NCBI GenBank assembly: GCA_045600205.1
Contig: JAZRXM010000023.1
Span: forward strand, 62,001-126,000
DNA length: 64,000 bases
Origin: Firm-04 sp045600205
Lineage (GTDB): Bacteria > Bacillota > Clostridia > Oscillospirales > Ruminococcaceae
Direction: 5' to 3'
The notes beneath the pieces are model-generated. The model was not told where the DNA came from. It saw only the letters and a program-made list of their open reading frames with translations, and did no database searches. The translations under genes and the position numbers were made by a program. Shown piece after piece: positions 51,824 to 60,735 of this stretch (positions within the stretch are counted from its first letter, which is position 1; the number at the start of each line of letters is the position of its first letter).

Positions 51824-52804
51824 TCAGATGCTGATGATATCAGCAATGTCGTACAGATCATCCTGGAACGGCTTTTTCATTTTGAGTGCCTCCTGGATGT
51901 CGTAATCGACGAGGGTATTGCCGCGGATACCGATGACACGGTTGCCGATGCCCTTTTCGAGCAGACCGACAGCATAATAGCCCATCTGGGATGCGAGAAC
52001 GCGGTCGCGGACAGTCGGAGAACCGCCGCGCTGTACATGACCGAGGATGACGGCACGGGATTCGATGCCGGTTTCTTTCTCAACGTAGGCAGCGATATCC
52101 TCTGCGCTGTTGAATTCCTTGGAATCAGCGATGACGCCTTCGGCAACGGTCAGAATGAAGTTCTGCTTGCCGAGCTTGCGGGAACGCTGCATTTTCTCGG
52201 TGATTGCCTTGAGGTCGAAATCTCTTTCGGGAACGAGTACATCGCAGGCACCGCAGGCAATTGCGGTATTGACAGCGATGTAGCCTGCGCGGCGACCCAT
52301 AACCTCGACGACGCAGCAGCGGTCGTGGCTGTGGCAGGTGTCGCGGAGCTTATCGACCAGTTCCAGAACGGTGTTCATTGCGGTATCGTAGCCGATGGTG
52401 AAATCGGTGCTGGAGATATCATTATCAATGGTGCCGGGGATGCCGATGCAGGGTACGCCGTGGGAAGAAAGGTCGCCTGCGCCGCGGTAGGAGCCATCGC
52501 CGCCGATGACGACCATGCCTTCGATGCCGAGCTTTTTGCAGGTTTCAACTGCTTTCAGGACGCCTGCTTCCTCTTTGAATTCGGGGCAGCGAGCGGTAAA
52601 CAGCAAAGTGCCGCCGCGCTGGATAATGGAAGATACGGAACGAGCGTCCATATCGAAAACATCGCCGTTGATCAGACCGTTGTAGCCTCTGCGGATGCCG
52701 ACAACCTCCATGCCTTTATAGAGTGCAGTTCTTGTGACTGCACGGATGGCAGCGTTCATGCCCGGAGCGTCGCCGCCGCTGGTCAGTACACCAATTCTTT
52801 TCAT
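51824..52804 (-). CDS. pfkA: ATP-dependent 6-phosphofructokinase
   Basis: Commits fructose 6-phosphate to glycolysis. The 326-residue product has GGDAPGMNAAIRAV at the start, IGGDGSYRGA (near 103; the Gly in GDGS marks the ATP rather than pyrophosphate form), PGTIDNDI (near 126), EVMGRRAGYIA (near 168) and the late GHVQRGGSP (near 255). GGAGG lies 9 bases before the ATG. It has its own promoter and is upstream of the folT riboswitch on the same strand, without an obvious terminator between. Confidence 0.97.
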   Translation of the reverse strand: MKRIGVLTSGGDAPGMNAAIRAVTRTALYKGMEVVGIRRGYNGLINGDVFDMDARSVSSIIQRGGTLLFTARCPEFKEEAGVLKAVETCKKLGIEGMVVIGGDGSYRGAGDLSSHGVPCIGIPGTIDNDISSTDFTIGYDTAMNTVLELVDKLRDTCHSHDRCCVVEVMGRRAGYIAVNTAIACGACDVLVPERDFDLKAITEKMQRSRKLGKQNFILTVAEGVIADSKEFNSAEDIAAYVEKETGIESRAVILGHVQRGGSPTVRDRVLASQMGYYAVGLLEKGIGNRVIGIRGNTLVDYDIQEALKMKKPFQDDLYDIADIISI

Positions 52805-52911
52805 GGAAAAATCCTCCTGTTTTCCGCCAATGCGGTTCTTTCCTTTATCGTGTAAAAAACTGTCAGGATGCCCTCTCTGATATAATTATGGGACATAGTT
52901 CACCTATTATC

Positions 52912-52939
52912 ATTTTACAACTTTTCCGTGATTTGTCAA
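52912..52939 (-). promoter_or_regulatory. Promoter of pfkA
   Basis: On the minus strand TTGACA (52939-52934) and TAAAAT (52917-52912), 16-bp spacer. The 291-bp gap to the next gene upstream otherwise holds only that gene's terminator. Confidence 0.75.
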
Positions 52940-53056
52940 GAGGGAAAAACGGTTTTCGCTATCCCGCAAGGAATTTCGGAAAAAATGCGCAGTGTTTTGG
53001 GCATATCCATGAAATTCCCGTAACAGATAACAAAAGCGGTTTGAAGGGAAACAGAT

Positions 53057-53089
53057 AGAAAATGCGGACGATTGGTGGTCGCCCGCATT
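53057..53089 (-). terminator. Terminator of the VanY-type peptidase gene
   Basis: AATGCGG (53061-53067) pairs with CCGCATT (53083-53089) around a 15-nt loop, with TTTTC after it on the minus strand. Confidence 0.75.
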
Positions 53090-53095
53090 CTGATC

Positions 53096-54157
53096 TTATT
53101 CGGAAGATTCTGTGTCGTCTGCCATGTCGGATGCGAACAGATTGGATTCGACTGTGACGATGAAGCCGTCCATATTGTTGCCTGATACGGTGAATTTCTG
53201 CTCTGCGGGCACGGGAATCTCGATGACAGCGGAGGTATCCTCAGGTGCCGGCACATAGAAGGTTTCGCAGAGAAATCCGAACTGGTCTGTGGTCTGGAGA
53301 TGTTCGCTCTCGTAGGTGTACTGCTTGATTTCTTCGAGATATTCCTCCAGACAGAGGTTGTGGTCGCGCATATAAATCGCGTGTGCCTTTCCGACATAGC
53401 GGAAATGCCACGGTTCATAGGAAAACTTTGTAATTTCGACCTTGTCTTCGGGGTAACGGACAATGAAACCGTATTCCGCGCAATGTTCTGCCAGCCAAGC
53501 GTAATCGCCTGTGCCGTCAAAATCCTCCGTGACACCTTTTTTATAGATGTTGACATCGAATGCAAGGCCCGTTTCGTGCTCGCTGTGACCGGGTTCTGCC
53601 ACACGGTCGGAGATGGGCGCATTTTTATCCGTCGTGTCTTTATCGAACAGTTTTTTCTGATAAGCCTTGGTGCGGTAACCGCTGATGATCTGAAGATCTT
53701 CGTGACCGGTTTCATTGAAGAACGCGGTGGTCATGGCGTTCAGCGCGGTGATGCAGTCCTTGGTCAGCTTGACATCCATATCCTTGACGGCGTAGTGTTC
53801 GTTGCGCTTTTCGTAGACGCAGAGCAGATCGTCCTCGTTGTCTTCAATGCTGTGTTCGCGGTTGACGAGGATCAGCGCACCTTCGGAAAGTGCATCGCGG
53901 AACACCGCATCGTAGGAATAGATGATTTGCGGCGGTTCCTCCGCAGAATTGGAAGTGTCGTTGATATCAGGGATGACAATGTCCTCCTCAGAGGAAGCAT
54001 CCGTATCGGAAGAATTCGCGCCGACAGGGGTCATATCCTTCAGAATATTTCTGACGCCGAGCGCACCGCCGATCGCAAGCACGCCGATCAGTACCAATGC
54101 GATGAAGCCTTTGGGCGATTTTCGAAGTTCCTTTCCTGTGGAACGATAGTCAGCCAT
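53096..54157 (-). CDS. D-alanyl-D-alanine carboxypeptidase (VanY, M15 family)
   Basis: A membrane-anchored wall enzyme (353 residues) that removes the terminal D-Ala of peptidoglycan stems. One N-terminal membrane segment (near 17-37), an acidic linker (45-75) and a zinc peptidase domain with ISGYRT (near 182), SEHETGLAFDV (the HxxxxxxD metal pair, near 217) and EPWHFRYVG (near 275). The start is unsure: the ATG at 54157 has only a weak site, while a good AAAGGAG lies about 35 bases upstream without a close start codon. Confidence 0.88.
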   Translation of the reverse strand: MADYRSTGKELRKSPKGFIALVLIGVLAIGGALGVRNILKDMTPVGANSSDTDASSEEDIVIPDINDTSNSAEEPPQIIYSYDAVFRDALSEGALILVNREHSIEDNEDDLLCVYEKRNEHYAVKDMDVKLTKDCITALNAMTTAFFNETGHEDLQIISGYRTKAYQKKLFDKDTTDKNAPISDRVAEPGHSEHETGLAFDVNIYKKGVTEDFDGTGDYAWLAEHCAEYGFIVRYPEDKVEITKFSYEPWHFRYVGKAHAIYMRDHNLCLEEYLEEIKQYTYESEHLQTTDQFGFLCETFYVPAPEDTSAVIEIPVPAEQKFTVSGNNMDGFIVTVESNLFASDMADDTESSE

Positions 54158-54348
54158 AATATTTTTTGCCGATTTTTCCGAAGAAAACGGCGCTCCTTTC
54201 CTGAATCCTTGCATAGGGTTTTATCTGTTTGTAATGGGTATTATATCATATTTTTCGGCAAAATGGAAAGAAAATCGCAAAACTTCGTTATATTGCACAA
54301 CTTTTATTTTCATGCGATGGATAATTCTACAAAACTGACCGTTTTTTA

Positions 54349-54377
54349 TTGACAATTTCAGGAAAATATGTTAGGCT
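54349..54377 (+). promoter_or_regulatory. Promoter of the zinc-ribbon gene
   Basis: TTGACA at 54349-54354 and TAGGCT at 54372-54377, 17-bp spacer; a good -35 with a weaker -10. Confidence 0.65.
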
Positions 54378-54436
54378 GAATATAGGGTTCAGCAGAGAGA
54401 ACCCCTTGCATGACAATTCGAAAGAGGTGATTTGAG

Positions 54437-54721
54437 ATGATTTGCCCGAGCTGCGGAGAAGAAAATCAGGGGAAACACACGTTTTGTGTGGTTTGCGGGG
54501 CGGATCTGACACAGCGCACCGTGAAAGATGCGCTGAAATCTCAAAAAGAGGGAATCGAAAAGACTGCCAAACGACTGAAGGAACGTTTGCAGCAGCCGAT
54601 CGGCGGAAAAAAGAACGCCCCCGACCCGTCACCTGAAAAAAACAAAGCAATCGACAGCGGCAGCCCTCCCGTAGAAAATGAGGCGATCATGCCTGATTTT
54701 ATGCGGGATTATATCAAATGA
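54437..54721 (+). CDS. Small zinc-ribbon protein
   Basis: A 94-residue protein with an N-terminal zinc ribbon (CPSCGEENQGKHTFCVVCG, residues 3-21), then a basic helix rich in Lys (30-55) and a flexible Pro/Asp/Ser tail. No membrane segment. It may bind nucleic acid or a protein partner; I recognise only the zinc ribbon. GAGGTGA precedes the ATG, and it is flanked by its own promoter and terminator. Confidence 0.82.
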   Translation: MICPSCGEENQGKHTFCVVCGADLTQRTVKDALKSQKEGIEKTAKRLKERLQQPIGGKKNAPDPSPEKNKAIDSGSPPVENEAIMPDFMRDYIK

Positions 54722-54743
54722 ATGCAATCAACATGGAACATCA

Positions 54744-54790
54744 TCCTGCCTGAGTGTATGCGGAAAGACACTCAGACAGGAATTTTTTTG
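54744..54790 (+). terminator. Terminator of the zinc-ribbon gene
   Basis: CCTGCCTGAGTGT pairs with ACACTCAGACAGG (one mismatch) around a 10-nt loop, followed by a run of seven T. Confidence 0.92.
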
Positions 54791-54926
54791 TATATGAAAA
54801 TTGATATGCAAAATCAACAAAAAAGCAAGGCGATTTTCGTCAAAATAAAAGATGCTTTTTTTGTCAGAATATGCTATAATAATCCTTAATGCGTGAAAGC
54901 GCAAACAAGGAAAAGGAGTAAATATC

Positions 54927-55397
54927 ATGGCTGACAAGAATACTGCAAAACAGGCAGCAAGTGCTGCAAAGGAAAAGGGCAAGGGATTTTTCAAGGAATT
55001 CAAGGAGTTTGCGCTCAAGGGCAATGTCATGAACCTGGCAGTCGGCGTGATCATCGGTGCTGCATTTCAGAATATCGTCACCGCTCTGACCAACAGCTTT
55101 ATCAATCCGCTGATTGCACTCTGCACGGGCGGCTGCAAGAAGAATCCTGAAACCGGCGCGCTGGAAATGGTCGGCGGTCAGTTCACCATCAATGGTGTAT
55201 CGTTTGATTACGGCGCATTCCTTTCTGCCGTTATCAACTTCCTGATCATGGCACTGATTCTGTTCATGCTGATCAAGGGTGTGAACAAGCTGATGGATCT
55301 TGGCAAGAAAAAGGAAGAACCCGCTCCTGCTGAGCCTCCGAAGCCGAGCAATGAGGAAGTTCTGCTGACAGAGATCCGTGACCTGCTGAAAAAATAA
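54927..55397 (+). CDS. mscL: Large-conductance mechanosensitive channel
   Basis: A 156-residue two-helix membrane protein that opens under hypo-osmotic stress. It has the family pattern FKEFALKGNVMNLAVGVIIGAAF (helix 1, near 25-50) and a second helix near 95-118 (INFLIMALILFMLIKGVN), then a charged C-terminal helix. A short Gly/Cys-rich loop (CTGGCKKNPETG) between the helices is slightly unusual. AAAGGAG precedes the ATG; TATAAT at 54875-54880 may be its promoter, though no clear -35 is seen. Confidence 0.95.
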   Translation: MADKNTAKQAASAAKEKGKGFFKEFKEFALKGNVMNLAVGVIIGAAFQNIVTALTNSFINPLIALCTGGCKKNPETGALEMVGGQFTINGVSFDYGAFLSAVINFLIMALILFMLIKGVNKLMDLGKKKEEPAPAEPPKPSNEEVLLTEIRDLLKK

Positions 55398-55407
55398 TGC
55401 AGATAAG

Positions 55408-55446
55408 AAACCGCTTGGTGGCATTCACTAAGCGGTTTTTATTTTG
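55408..55446 (+). terminator. Terminator of mscL
   Basis: AAACCGCTT-GGTG pairs with CACTAAGCGGTTT around a short loop, followed by a T run. Confidence 0.88.
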
Positions 55447-55463
55447 GAATGACAGAAATGTTC

Positions 55464-55492
55464 TTGACGCACGATAAAATATGTGTTATAAT
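55464..55492 (+). promoter_or_regulatory. Promoter of metG
   Basis: TTGACG at 55464-55469 and TATAAT at 55487-55492 with a 17-bp spacer. Confidence 0.85.
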
Positions 55493-55551
55493 AACCCTGT
55501 ATTTATATTTCATTGATTCCACGGAACGACCGTGGGGGAGGGATTATGACC

Positions 55552-57525
55552 ATGAGCAAACAACCATATTATCTGACAACCGCAATTGCGTACACATCCC
55601 GCAAGCCGCATATCGGCAACACCTATGAAATTGTGATGACGGATGCCCTTGCACGCTTCCGCAGAATGCAGGGCTACGATGTATTTTTCCTGACCGGCAC
55701 AGACGAGCACGGTCAGAAAATTGAGGAAATTGCAAAGGAAACAGGCATCACCCCGCAGCAGCACGTTGACAAGATCGCTGGCGAGATCCGTGCAATCTGC
55801 GATCTGCTTGGTACTTCCTATGATAAATTTATCCGCACCACCGATGAGGAACACGTCAAGGCAGTACAGGGGATCTTCCAGCGCCTTTACGACCAGGGCG
55901 ATATTTATAAAGGTGAGTATGTCGGCAAATACTGCACGCCCTGCGAAAGCTTCTGGACCGAATCGCAGCTTGTGGACGGCAAATGCCCTGACTGTGGCAG
56001 AGAAGTCCGCGATGCCAAGGAAGAAGCGTATTTCCTGAAACTTTCCAAGTATCAGAAGTGGCTGGAAGAATACATTGAAAGCCATCCTGACTTCATCTAT
56101 CCCGAATCCCGCAAAAACGAGATGCTCAACAACTTCATCAAGCCGGGACTTCAGGATCTGTGCGTTTCCCGTACTACGGTCAAATGGGGTATTCCCGTTC
56201 CGTTTGACGACAATCATGTGATCTATATCTGGATCGACGCACTTTCGAACTATATCACCGCACTGGGCTATGACGCAAACGGCAATCACGGTGAGCTGTA
56301 TAAAAAGTACTGGCCTGCCAATGTTCATGTCATCGGCAAGGATATTGTACGTTTCCACAGCATTTACTGGATTATCATGCTGCATATGCTCGATGCGCCA
56401 CTGCCCAAGCAGATCTTCGGTCATCCGTGGATGCTCTTTGGCAACGACAAGATGAGCAAATCACGCGGAAACGTCATTTACGCAGATGAGCTGGTGAATC
56501 GTTTCGGTGTGGATGCCGTGCGCTACTACCTGCTTTCCGAGATGCCGTTTGCATCTGATGGTTCGATTACCTACGAAACGATGATCGAGCGGTTCAATTC
56601 CGACCTTGCAAATACCCTTGGAAACCTTGTTAACCGCACGGTTGCGATGGTAAATCAATATTTTGGCGGCACAATTCCTGCATCGGATATGATCCATTCT
56701 GCTCCTGATGCAGACTGCGATAAGGAACTGGCTGACGTTGCTCTGGAAGCTGCACCGAAAATGGCAAAGCTGCTCGATGCATTCAAAATCAGTGATGCAA
56801 TCGAGGCGGTGATGGATGTTGCACGCCGCTGCAACAAATATATTGATGAAACCGCACCATGGACGCTTGCAAAAGATCCCGCACAGAAACCGCGTCTGGC
56901 AAAGGTGCTTTACAACCTGCTGTCGGGCATCCGCATCATTGGCGGACTGCTGACTCCGTTTATGCCGCAGACTGCCGAAAAGATCCTTGCGCACACTCCG
57001 CAGACCGCAGATGCCGCAGATTTCGAAAGCTATACGAAATTTGACGGCATGGTGCAGTACGGCGGAACGGTTGGCGAGGCAAAACCGCTGTTTGTCCGTG
57101 TCAATGCCGAGGAAGTCATGAAGGAACTGAAGGCATTGCAGGAGGCAGCTGCGAAATCCGCAAAGCAGGCGGAGGCTGCTAAGGCTGAACCGTTTGCAGA
57201 GGAAATCGGCATTGAAACCTTTGCACAGTCCGATATCCGCGTGGCGGAGGTCGTATCTTGCGAAAAGGTCAAGAAATCGAGCAAACTGCTTTGTCTGCAA
57301 TTGTTTGACGGCGTTGCACAGCGTCAGGTCGTATCAGGAATCGCAAAATGGTACGCTCCCGAGGACCTCGTCGGCAAAAAGGTTCTGCTCGTTGCAAACC
57401 TCAAGCCCGTCAAACTCTGCGGCGTCGAAAGCAACGGCATGATCTGTGCCGCTGACCTCCCTGACGGCGGATGCAAGGTTCTGTTCGCAGATCCCGAAAT
57501 CCCCGCAGGTGCAAGACTCCACTGA
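55552..57525 (+). CDS. metG: Methionine--tRNA ligase
   Basis: Class I synthetase (657 residues) that charges tRNA-Met. HIGH-like PHIGNTYE (near 19), a single zinc knuckle (CTPCESF...CPDC, near 127-150), KMSKS (NDKMSKSRGNV, near 302) and a C-terminal EMAP/tRNA-binding domain (IRVAEVVSCEKVKKSSKLL, near 562) are present, as in the MetG2 dimer form. Two ATG codons, 55546 and 55552, follow GGGGGAGGG; the second has the better 9-base spacing, so I chose it. Confidence 0.96.
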   Translation: MSKQPYYLTTAIAYTSRKPHIGNTYEIVMTDALARFRRMQGYDVFFLTGTDEHGQKIEEIAKETGITPQQHVDKIAGEIRAICDLLGTSYDKFIRTTDEEHVKAVQGIFQRLYDQGDIYKGEYVGKYCTPCESFWTESQLVDGKCPDCGREVRDAKEEAYFLKLSKYQKWLEEYIESHPDFIYPESRKNEMLNNFIKPGLQDLCVSRTTVKWGIPVPFDDNHVIYIWIDALSNYITALGYDANGNHGELYKKYWPANVHVIGKDIVRFHSIYWIIMLHMLDAPLPKQIFGHPWMLFGNDKMSKSRGNVIYADELVNRFGVDAVRYYLLSEMPFASDGSITYETMIERFNSDLANTLGNLVNRTVAMVNQYFGGTIPASDMIHSAPDADCDKELADVALEAAPKMAKLLDAFKISDAIEAVMDVARRCNKYIDETAPWTLAKDPAQKPRLAKVLYNLLSGIRIIGGLLTPFMPQTAEKILAHTPQTADAADFESYTKFDGMVQYGGTVGEAKPLFVRVNAEEVMKELKALQEAAAKSAKQAEAAKAEPFAEEIGIETFAQSDIRVAEVVSCEKVKKSSKLLCLQLFDGVAQRQVVSGIAKWYAPEDLVGKKVLLVANLKPVKLCGVESNGMICAADLPDGGCKVLFADPEIPAGARLH

Positions 57526-57656
57526 TTGAAACGGCTCTAAAATCTGTTGAAGCGGGATTGTCCCATAGCGGACAATCACCTCGCGTTTTGGCTTTTTTGC
57601 CATTGAAATCACCCCATAAAATGTATGCAAATCAAACGGAAAGGATGCGTGTAACT

Positions 57657-58523
57657 ATGAAACTACAGAAAATTTCGGCAGTGATTGCTGCTTGCAGCCT
57701 TTTGTGCGGCATATGCAGTACGGTTGCCAATGCAGATGAGGCTGACTGCGAAGGCGTAATGACCTTCCGTGCCAGCGTTTCCAAGCAGTATATCAAAGCC
57801 TCTGAGCTTGCCAATTCGGATATGACCGTTCAGGGAAATGTGTTTGTGGATAACTACACAGGGCTGACAACTTTCAAGCTGACTCTGGAAAGTTCCGAAC
57901 CTCTTGTGATTCAGAACGGCGGCTTTACCAATCCTGCATTTTTTGCCAATCTGGAGGGCACTTCTTCTATATATGCACGGGAGAAAGCAGACGGTACCCC
58001 TACAAATGTCTGTCTTTATTATAATGACAATCCCAATGTGCTGCCTCTGCCCAATGCTTCTGTCGCCAATGAAGGTGGCTCTTTGCTGTCGTTTGATGTG
58101 GTCATTCCGAAGAAAACACCCGCAGGTGTCTATAAGGTCGGCTTCAAGTCAGGCTATGCGACCAATTCTATCGGTCTGAAAGAGTACTACTGCTTTGCAA
58201 CAAACACCAGCGGTGATACCGATTTCGGACTGCAAGCTGTGGAAGTGATCGTTGAGCCGAATGCACTGCTCGGTGATGTGAACTGCGACGGTATTGTAGA
58301 CCCTGTGGATGCTACGAAGGTATTGCAGTATTATGCAGGCACTATGCTCGGCTACGAGGAAGAAAAGCTCAATCAGTATTTCGGTACACCGTATGTTCAT
58401 ACCGCGCTGGAGGCGGCGCAAACCATTCCTGACGGCATGATCGATGAGCGCGATGCCATCAAGATCCTGCGTTACTATGCGGCTTCTATGATCGACGATG
58501 ATGTCGATTGGGCAACTTTGTAA
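57657..58523 (+). CDS. Secreted cohesin-like domain protein with dockerin
   Basis: A 288-residue exported protein: signal peptide (residues 1-25, VANA/DEA), a cohesin-like beta domain (about 30-205, with SFDVVIPKKTPAGVYKVGF near 146) and a C-terminal dockerin (near 210-285). The first calcium loop is GDVNCDGIVD; the second, IPDGMIDERD, is degenerate, and a 30-residue insert lies between. It should attach to a cohesin-bearing scaffold. AAAGGA is upstream of the ATG at 57657. The 131 bp after metG hold an ATTGTCC/GGACAAT inverted repeat (57558 region) but no clear promoter. Confidence 0.82.
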   Translation: MKLQKISAVIAACSLLCGICSTVANADEADCEGVMTFRASVSKQYIKASELANSDMTVQGNVFVDNYTGLTTFKLTLESSEPLVIQNGGFTNPAFFANLEGTSSIYAREKADGTPTNVCLYYNDNPNVLPLPNASVANEGGSLLSFDVVIPKKTPAGVYKVGFKSGYATNSIGLKEYYCFATNTSGDTDFGLQAVEVIVEPNALLGDVNCDGIVDPVDATKVLQYYAGTMLGYEEEKLNQYFGTPYVHTALEAAQTIPDGMIDERDAIKILRYYAASMIDDDVDWATL

Positions 58524-58652
58524 GTGATTTTCGGCATCCGACAGCGGCATGAGTCACTGTCGGATGCTTTGCATAAAAGCAAAACGAAAATGAGGGGTAT
58601 TGCTGGGATGCTTGCACAAGAATTGAAAAATCAGAATTTTTTTCAAAAAACG

Positions 58653-58681
58653 CTTGACATTTTCGTGATGCTGTGATATAA
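58653..58681 (+). promoter_or_regulatory. Promoter of the tRNA-Thr/tRNA-Tyr unit
   Basis: TTGACA at 58653-58658 and TATAAT at 58676-58681 with a 17-bp spacer, a perfect match. Confidence 0.93.
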
Positions 58682-58722
58682 TAATAAAGCTGGTTACGGA
58701 GAACAGGCCGAAACCAAGAAAT

Positions 58723-58795
58723 GCTGGTGTAGCTCAGTTGGTAGAGCAGCTGATTTGTAATCAGCAGGTCGGGGGTTCAAGTCCGTCCACCAGCT
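58723..58795 (+). tRNA. tRNA-Thr (TGT anticodon)
   Basis: Acceptor GCTGGTG/CACCAGC, D arm GCTCAGTTGGTAGAGC, anticodon loop TTTGTAA (anticodon TGT) within GCTGA/TCAGC, and T arm GGGGGTTCAAGTCCG. The discriminator is T and the CCA end is not encoded. Confidence 0.95.
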
Positions 58796-58807
58796 TCAAT
58801 TGAATAT

Positions 58808-58892
58808 GGGAGAGTTCCCGAGTGGCCAAAGGGGACAGACTGTAAATCTGCTGCTTTCAGCTTCGGTGGTTCGAATCCACCCTCTCCCACCA
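58808..58892 (+). tRNA. tRNA-Tyr (GTA anticodon)
   Basis: Acceptor GGGAGAG/CTCTCCC, anticodon loop CTGTAAA (anticodon GTA), a long variable arm as expected for tRNA-Tyr, and T arm GGTGGTTCGAATCCACC. CCA is encoded. It lies 12 bp after tRNA-Thr. Confidence 0.95.
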
Positions 58893-58893
58893 G

Positions 58894-58926
58894 AAAGCCG
58901 TGATGCAATCGCATCGCGGCTTTTTT
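58894..58926 (+). terminator. Terminator of the tRNA unit
   Basis: AAAGCCG and GATGC pair with GCATC and CGGCTTT around AATC, followed by six T. Confidence 0.92.
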
Positions 58927-58955
58927 ATTACGTTTTCATGGGAGGTTGTGTCTGC

Positions 58956-59723
58956 ATGAATCTTACCGCCAAAACCTTTCTGGATGTTTTCTATGAGCGG
59001 CTGGCAAAGCGCGGATTCCGCATCGCTGAAACGGGACAGCCGTACCTTTGCCGCGTGGTGAACGAGGAAATCGTGCAGGTACTCTCTTTTCTGGAATCCG
59101 ATTCGGGGATGGCAGATTGTCATTTGCTGCACGTTGTCGGCGGGGCGGCTTCGGTTTACCGCGAACAGATGCCCTTTTCGCGTCCGCCGCAGGAAAACGC
59201 CGCATGGCTCCCCGAAGCGGATGTATTCTATGCGATGATGTATCCGCAAAACACCAATTTGCCGTTTGCTGAGAGCTTACGCGGTTTTCCGTTTCGCATC
59301 GGGGATGAACAGACCATTCGATGGGCGGTCTGGGAAGCCGTGGACGCCGCCGAACAATTCGTTTTGCCGCAAATTACGGACATTGGCAACGCGGAGGAAT
59401 GCCTGCTGTTTTATCGCCGCTGCGGACTGCCGCTTGCAATCGACGAGGACCATACCGAGGGGTGGCTTTGCGCACTCTGCGACTGTGATACCGACATTTC
59501 GCGGCAAACGGGGCAGCGTTTGCACTATCTTATGCAGCGCGATGCCCTGACACAGGAGGAATTGGATACGGCAAAGGCGGCAGTCCTGAAAACGGAACGC
59601 GAACTATCAGCGCGGCGGTCGGAGATGCTCGCAGATGCAGAACTTTTGGATGCCAATATCCGGATGCTGCAATGGCGGAAAGCTGCAAATCTCGAATGGC
59701 TGCGGTGTGCGGGAATCCTTTGA
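58956..59723 (+). CDS. Protein of unknown function
   Basis: A 255-residue soluble protein with no signal peptide. The middle part has several paired aromatic and Cys residues (ECLLFYRRCGLPLA, WLCALCDCD, near 150-185), and the last 65 residues form a charged helix likely to be a coiled coil. I do not recognise the family. GGGAGG 10 bases upstream selects the ATG at 58956; an open frame continues upstream through the tRNA-Tyr gene and is a shadow. It lies just before a SEL1 protein with its own promoter. Confidence 0.72.
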   Translation: MNLTAKTFLDVFYERLAKRGFRIAETGQPYLCRVVNEEIVQVLSFLESDSGMADCHLLHVVGGAASVYREQMPFSRPPQENAAWLPEADVFYAMMYPQNTNLPFAESLRGFPFRIGDEQTIRWAVWEAVDAAEQFVLPQITDIGNAEECLLFYRRCGLPLAIDEDHTEGWLCALCDCDTDISRQTGQRLHYLMQRDALTQEELDTAKAAVLKTERELSARRSEMLADAELLDANIRMLQWRKAANLEWLRCAGIL

Positions 59724-59796
59724 ATGCAAATTGACTGGAAAATTGCGCCGCAAACAGACTAAAATCCGCCAAAATCGCACAAATCACGGGCTTCTA

Positions 59797-59826
59797 TTGA
59801 CAAATCGGGGCGGTCCGTGGTATAAT
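59797..59826 (+). promoter_or_regulatory. Promoter of the SEL1-repeat gene
   Basis: TTGACA at 59797-59802 and TATAAT at 59821-59826, 18-bp spacer. It leaves an untranslated leader of about 105 nt. Confidence 0.85.
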
Positions 59827-59939
59827 ACCGTCTGTATCAGTCAAAATTGTCAGATGGACAGCGTTCAGACCGAAAGTTCCCGCCTGCGGCATGGGCTTTC
59901 GGCATTTTCATGTCCGCCGAAGCAAAGGAGCGATATACT

Positions 59940-60686
59940 TTGAAAATTACCTGTTTTCCTGCTTTGCGGGTCGATTTTTTCGCGCAGGACGGTCGTCCGC
60001 CACGCACGGTTTATCGTCCGCTTGCTGCGATTGAACTGGATGAATTGCTGGAACAGGCGGAACGCGAAAACTGTTACGCGCTGCTGGAGCTTGGTGAACG
60101 CTTTTATTTCGGCACGGGCGTTTCACAGAATTACCCGAAAGCGCTTGAATATCTGCTGCGTGCTTCCGCGCAGGAGGTTCAGGATGCCGAGTTCCTTGTG
60201 GCGGAATGCTATCGCTGCGGAAATGGTTTTCCGCAGGATTTTGAACAGTACTTTGTCTGGATTGTTCGCGCTGCCGAACACGGTTCGTGGATGGCAATGC
60301 TGAATCTGGCTGCGGCTTATGCGCAGGGCAAAGGCATCTACGGCGGATTTGGCGTGGATGTGGATCTGAGTAAGAGCCTGGAATGGTCGCTGGAAGCCGA
60401 GAAAGCCATTCGTGCTTACTGGGATTTCTACGCGATGCCCACCTGTGTGGATATGCTTGAGATCAAGCGGCGGCTGCTGAAAGCCTACGTGCAGACGGCA
60501 ATGCAGCTTTCGGAGCATTACGCAAACGGGATGGGCACCAAGCGCGACCGAAGCCGCGCATTCTACTGGCTCAACTGCGCAAAGCAGTTCGTCAGCAATG
60601 CAACGGGTCTGCGGGATGTGCCGATGATCGACAAAGCCATCGCCCAAATGAAGGCGCGTATGGACGCAGAACTCGGCGAAAATTAA
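59940..60686 (+). CDS. SEL1-repeat protein
   Basis: A 248-residue helical protein with SEL1-like repeats: ALLELGERFYFGTGVSQNYPKALEYLLRA (near 40-68), AEFLVAECYRCGNGFPQDFEQYFVWIVRAA (near 75-105), then MLNLAAAYAQGKGI and a late LSEHYANGMGTKRDRSRAFYWLNCA (near 190-215). Such repeats form interaction surfaces. An in-frame upstream extension exists, but AAAGGAG at 59924-59930 is 9 bases from a TTG at 59940, which I chose. Partner unknown; typA follows 50 bp later. Confidence 0.82.
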   Translation: MKITCFPALRVDFFAQDGRPPRTVYRPLAAIELDELLEQAERENCYALLELGERFYFGTGVSQNYPKALEYLLRASAQEVQDAEFLVAECYRCGNGFPQDFEQYFVWIVRAAEHGSWMAMLNLAAAYAQGKGIYGGFGVDVDLSKSLEWSLEAEKAIRAYWDFYAMPTCVDMLEIKRRLLKAYVQTAMQLSEHYANGMGTKRDRSRAFYWLNCAKQFVSNATGLRDVPMIDKAIAQMKARMDAELGEN

Positions 60687-60735
60687 CTTTGTTATTCAAT
60701 TATCTGCTTTTTACATTTTGATTGGAGGCATTCAC

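Noticed and set aside
58800..58955. N-terminal extension of the unknown protein through tRNA-Tyr
   Set aside because: It would translate a tRNA gene and its terminator; the GGGAGG-preceded ATG at 58956 explains the gene.
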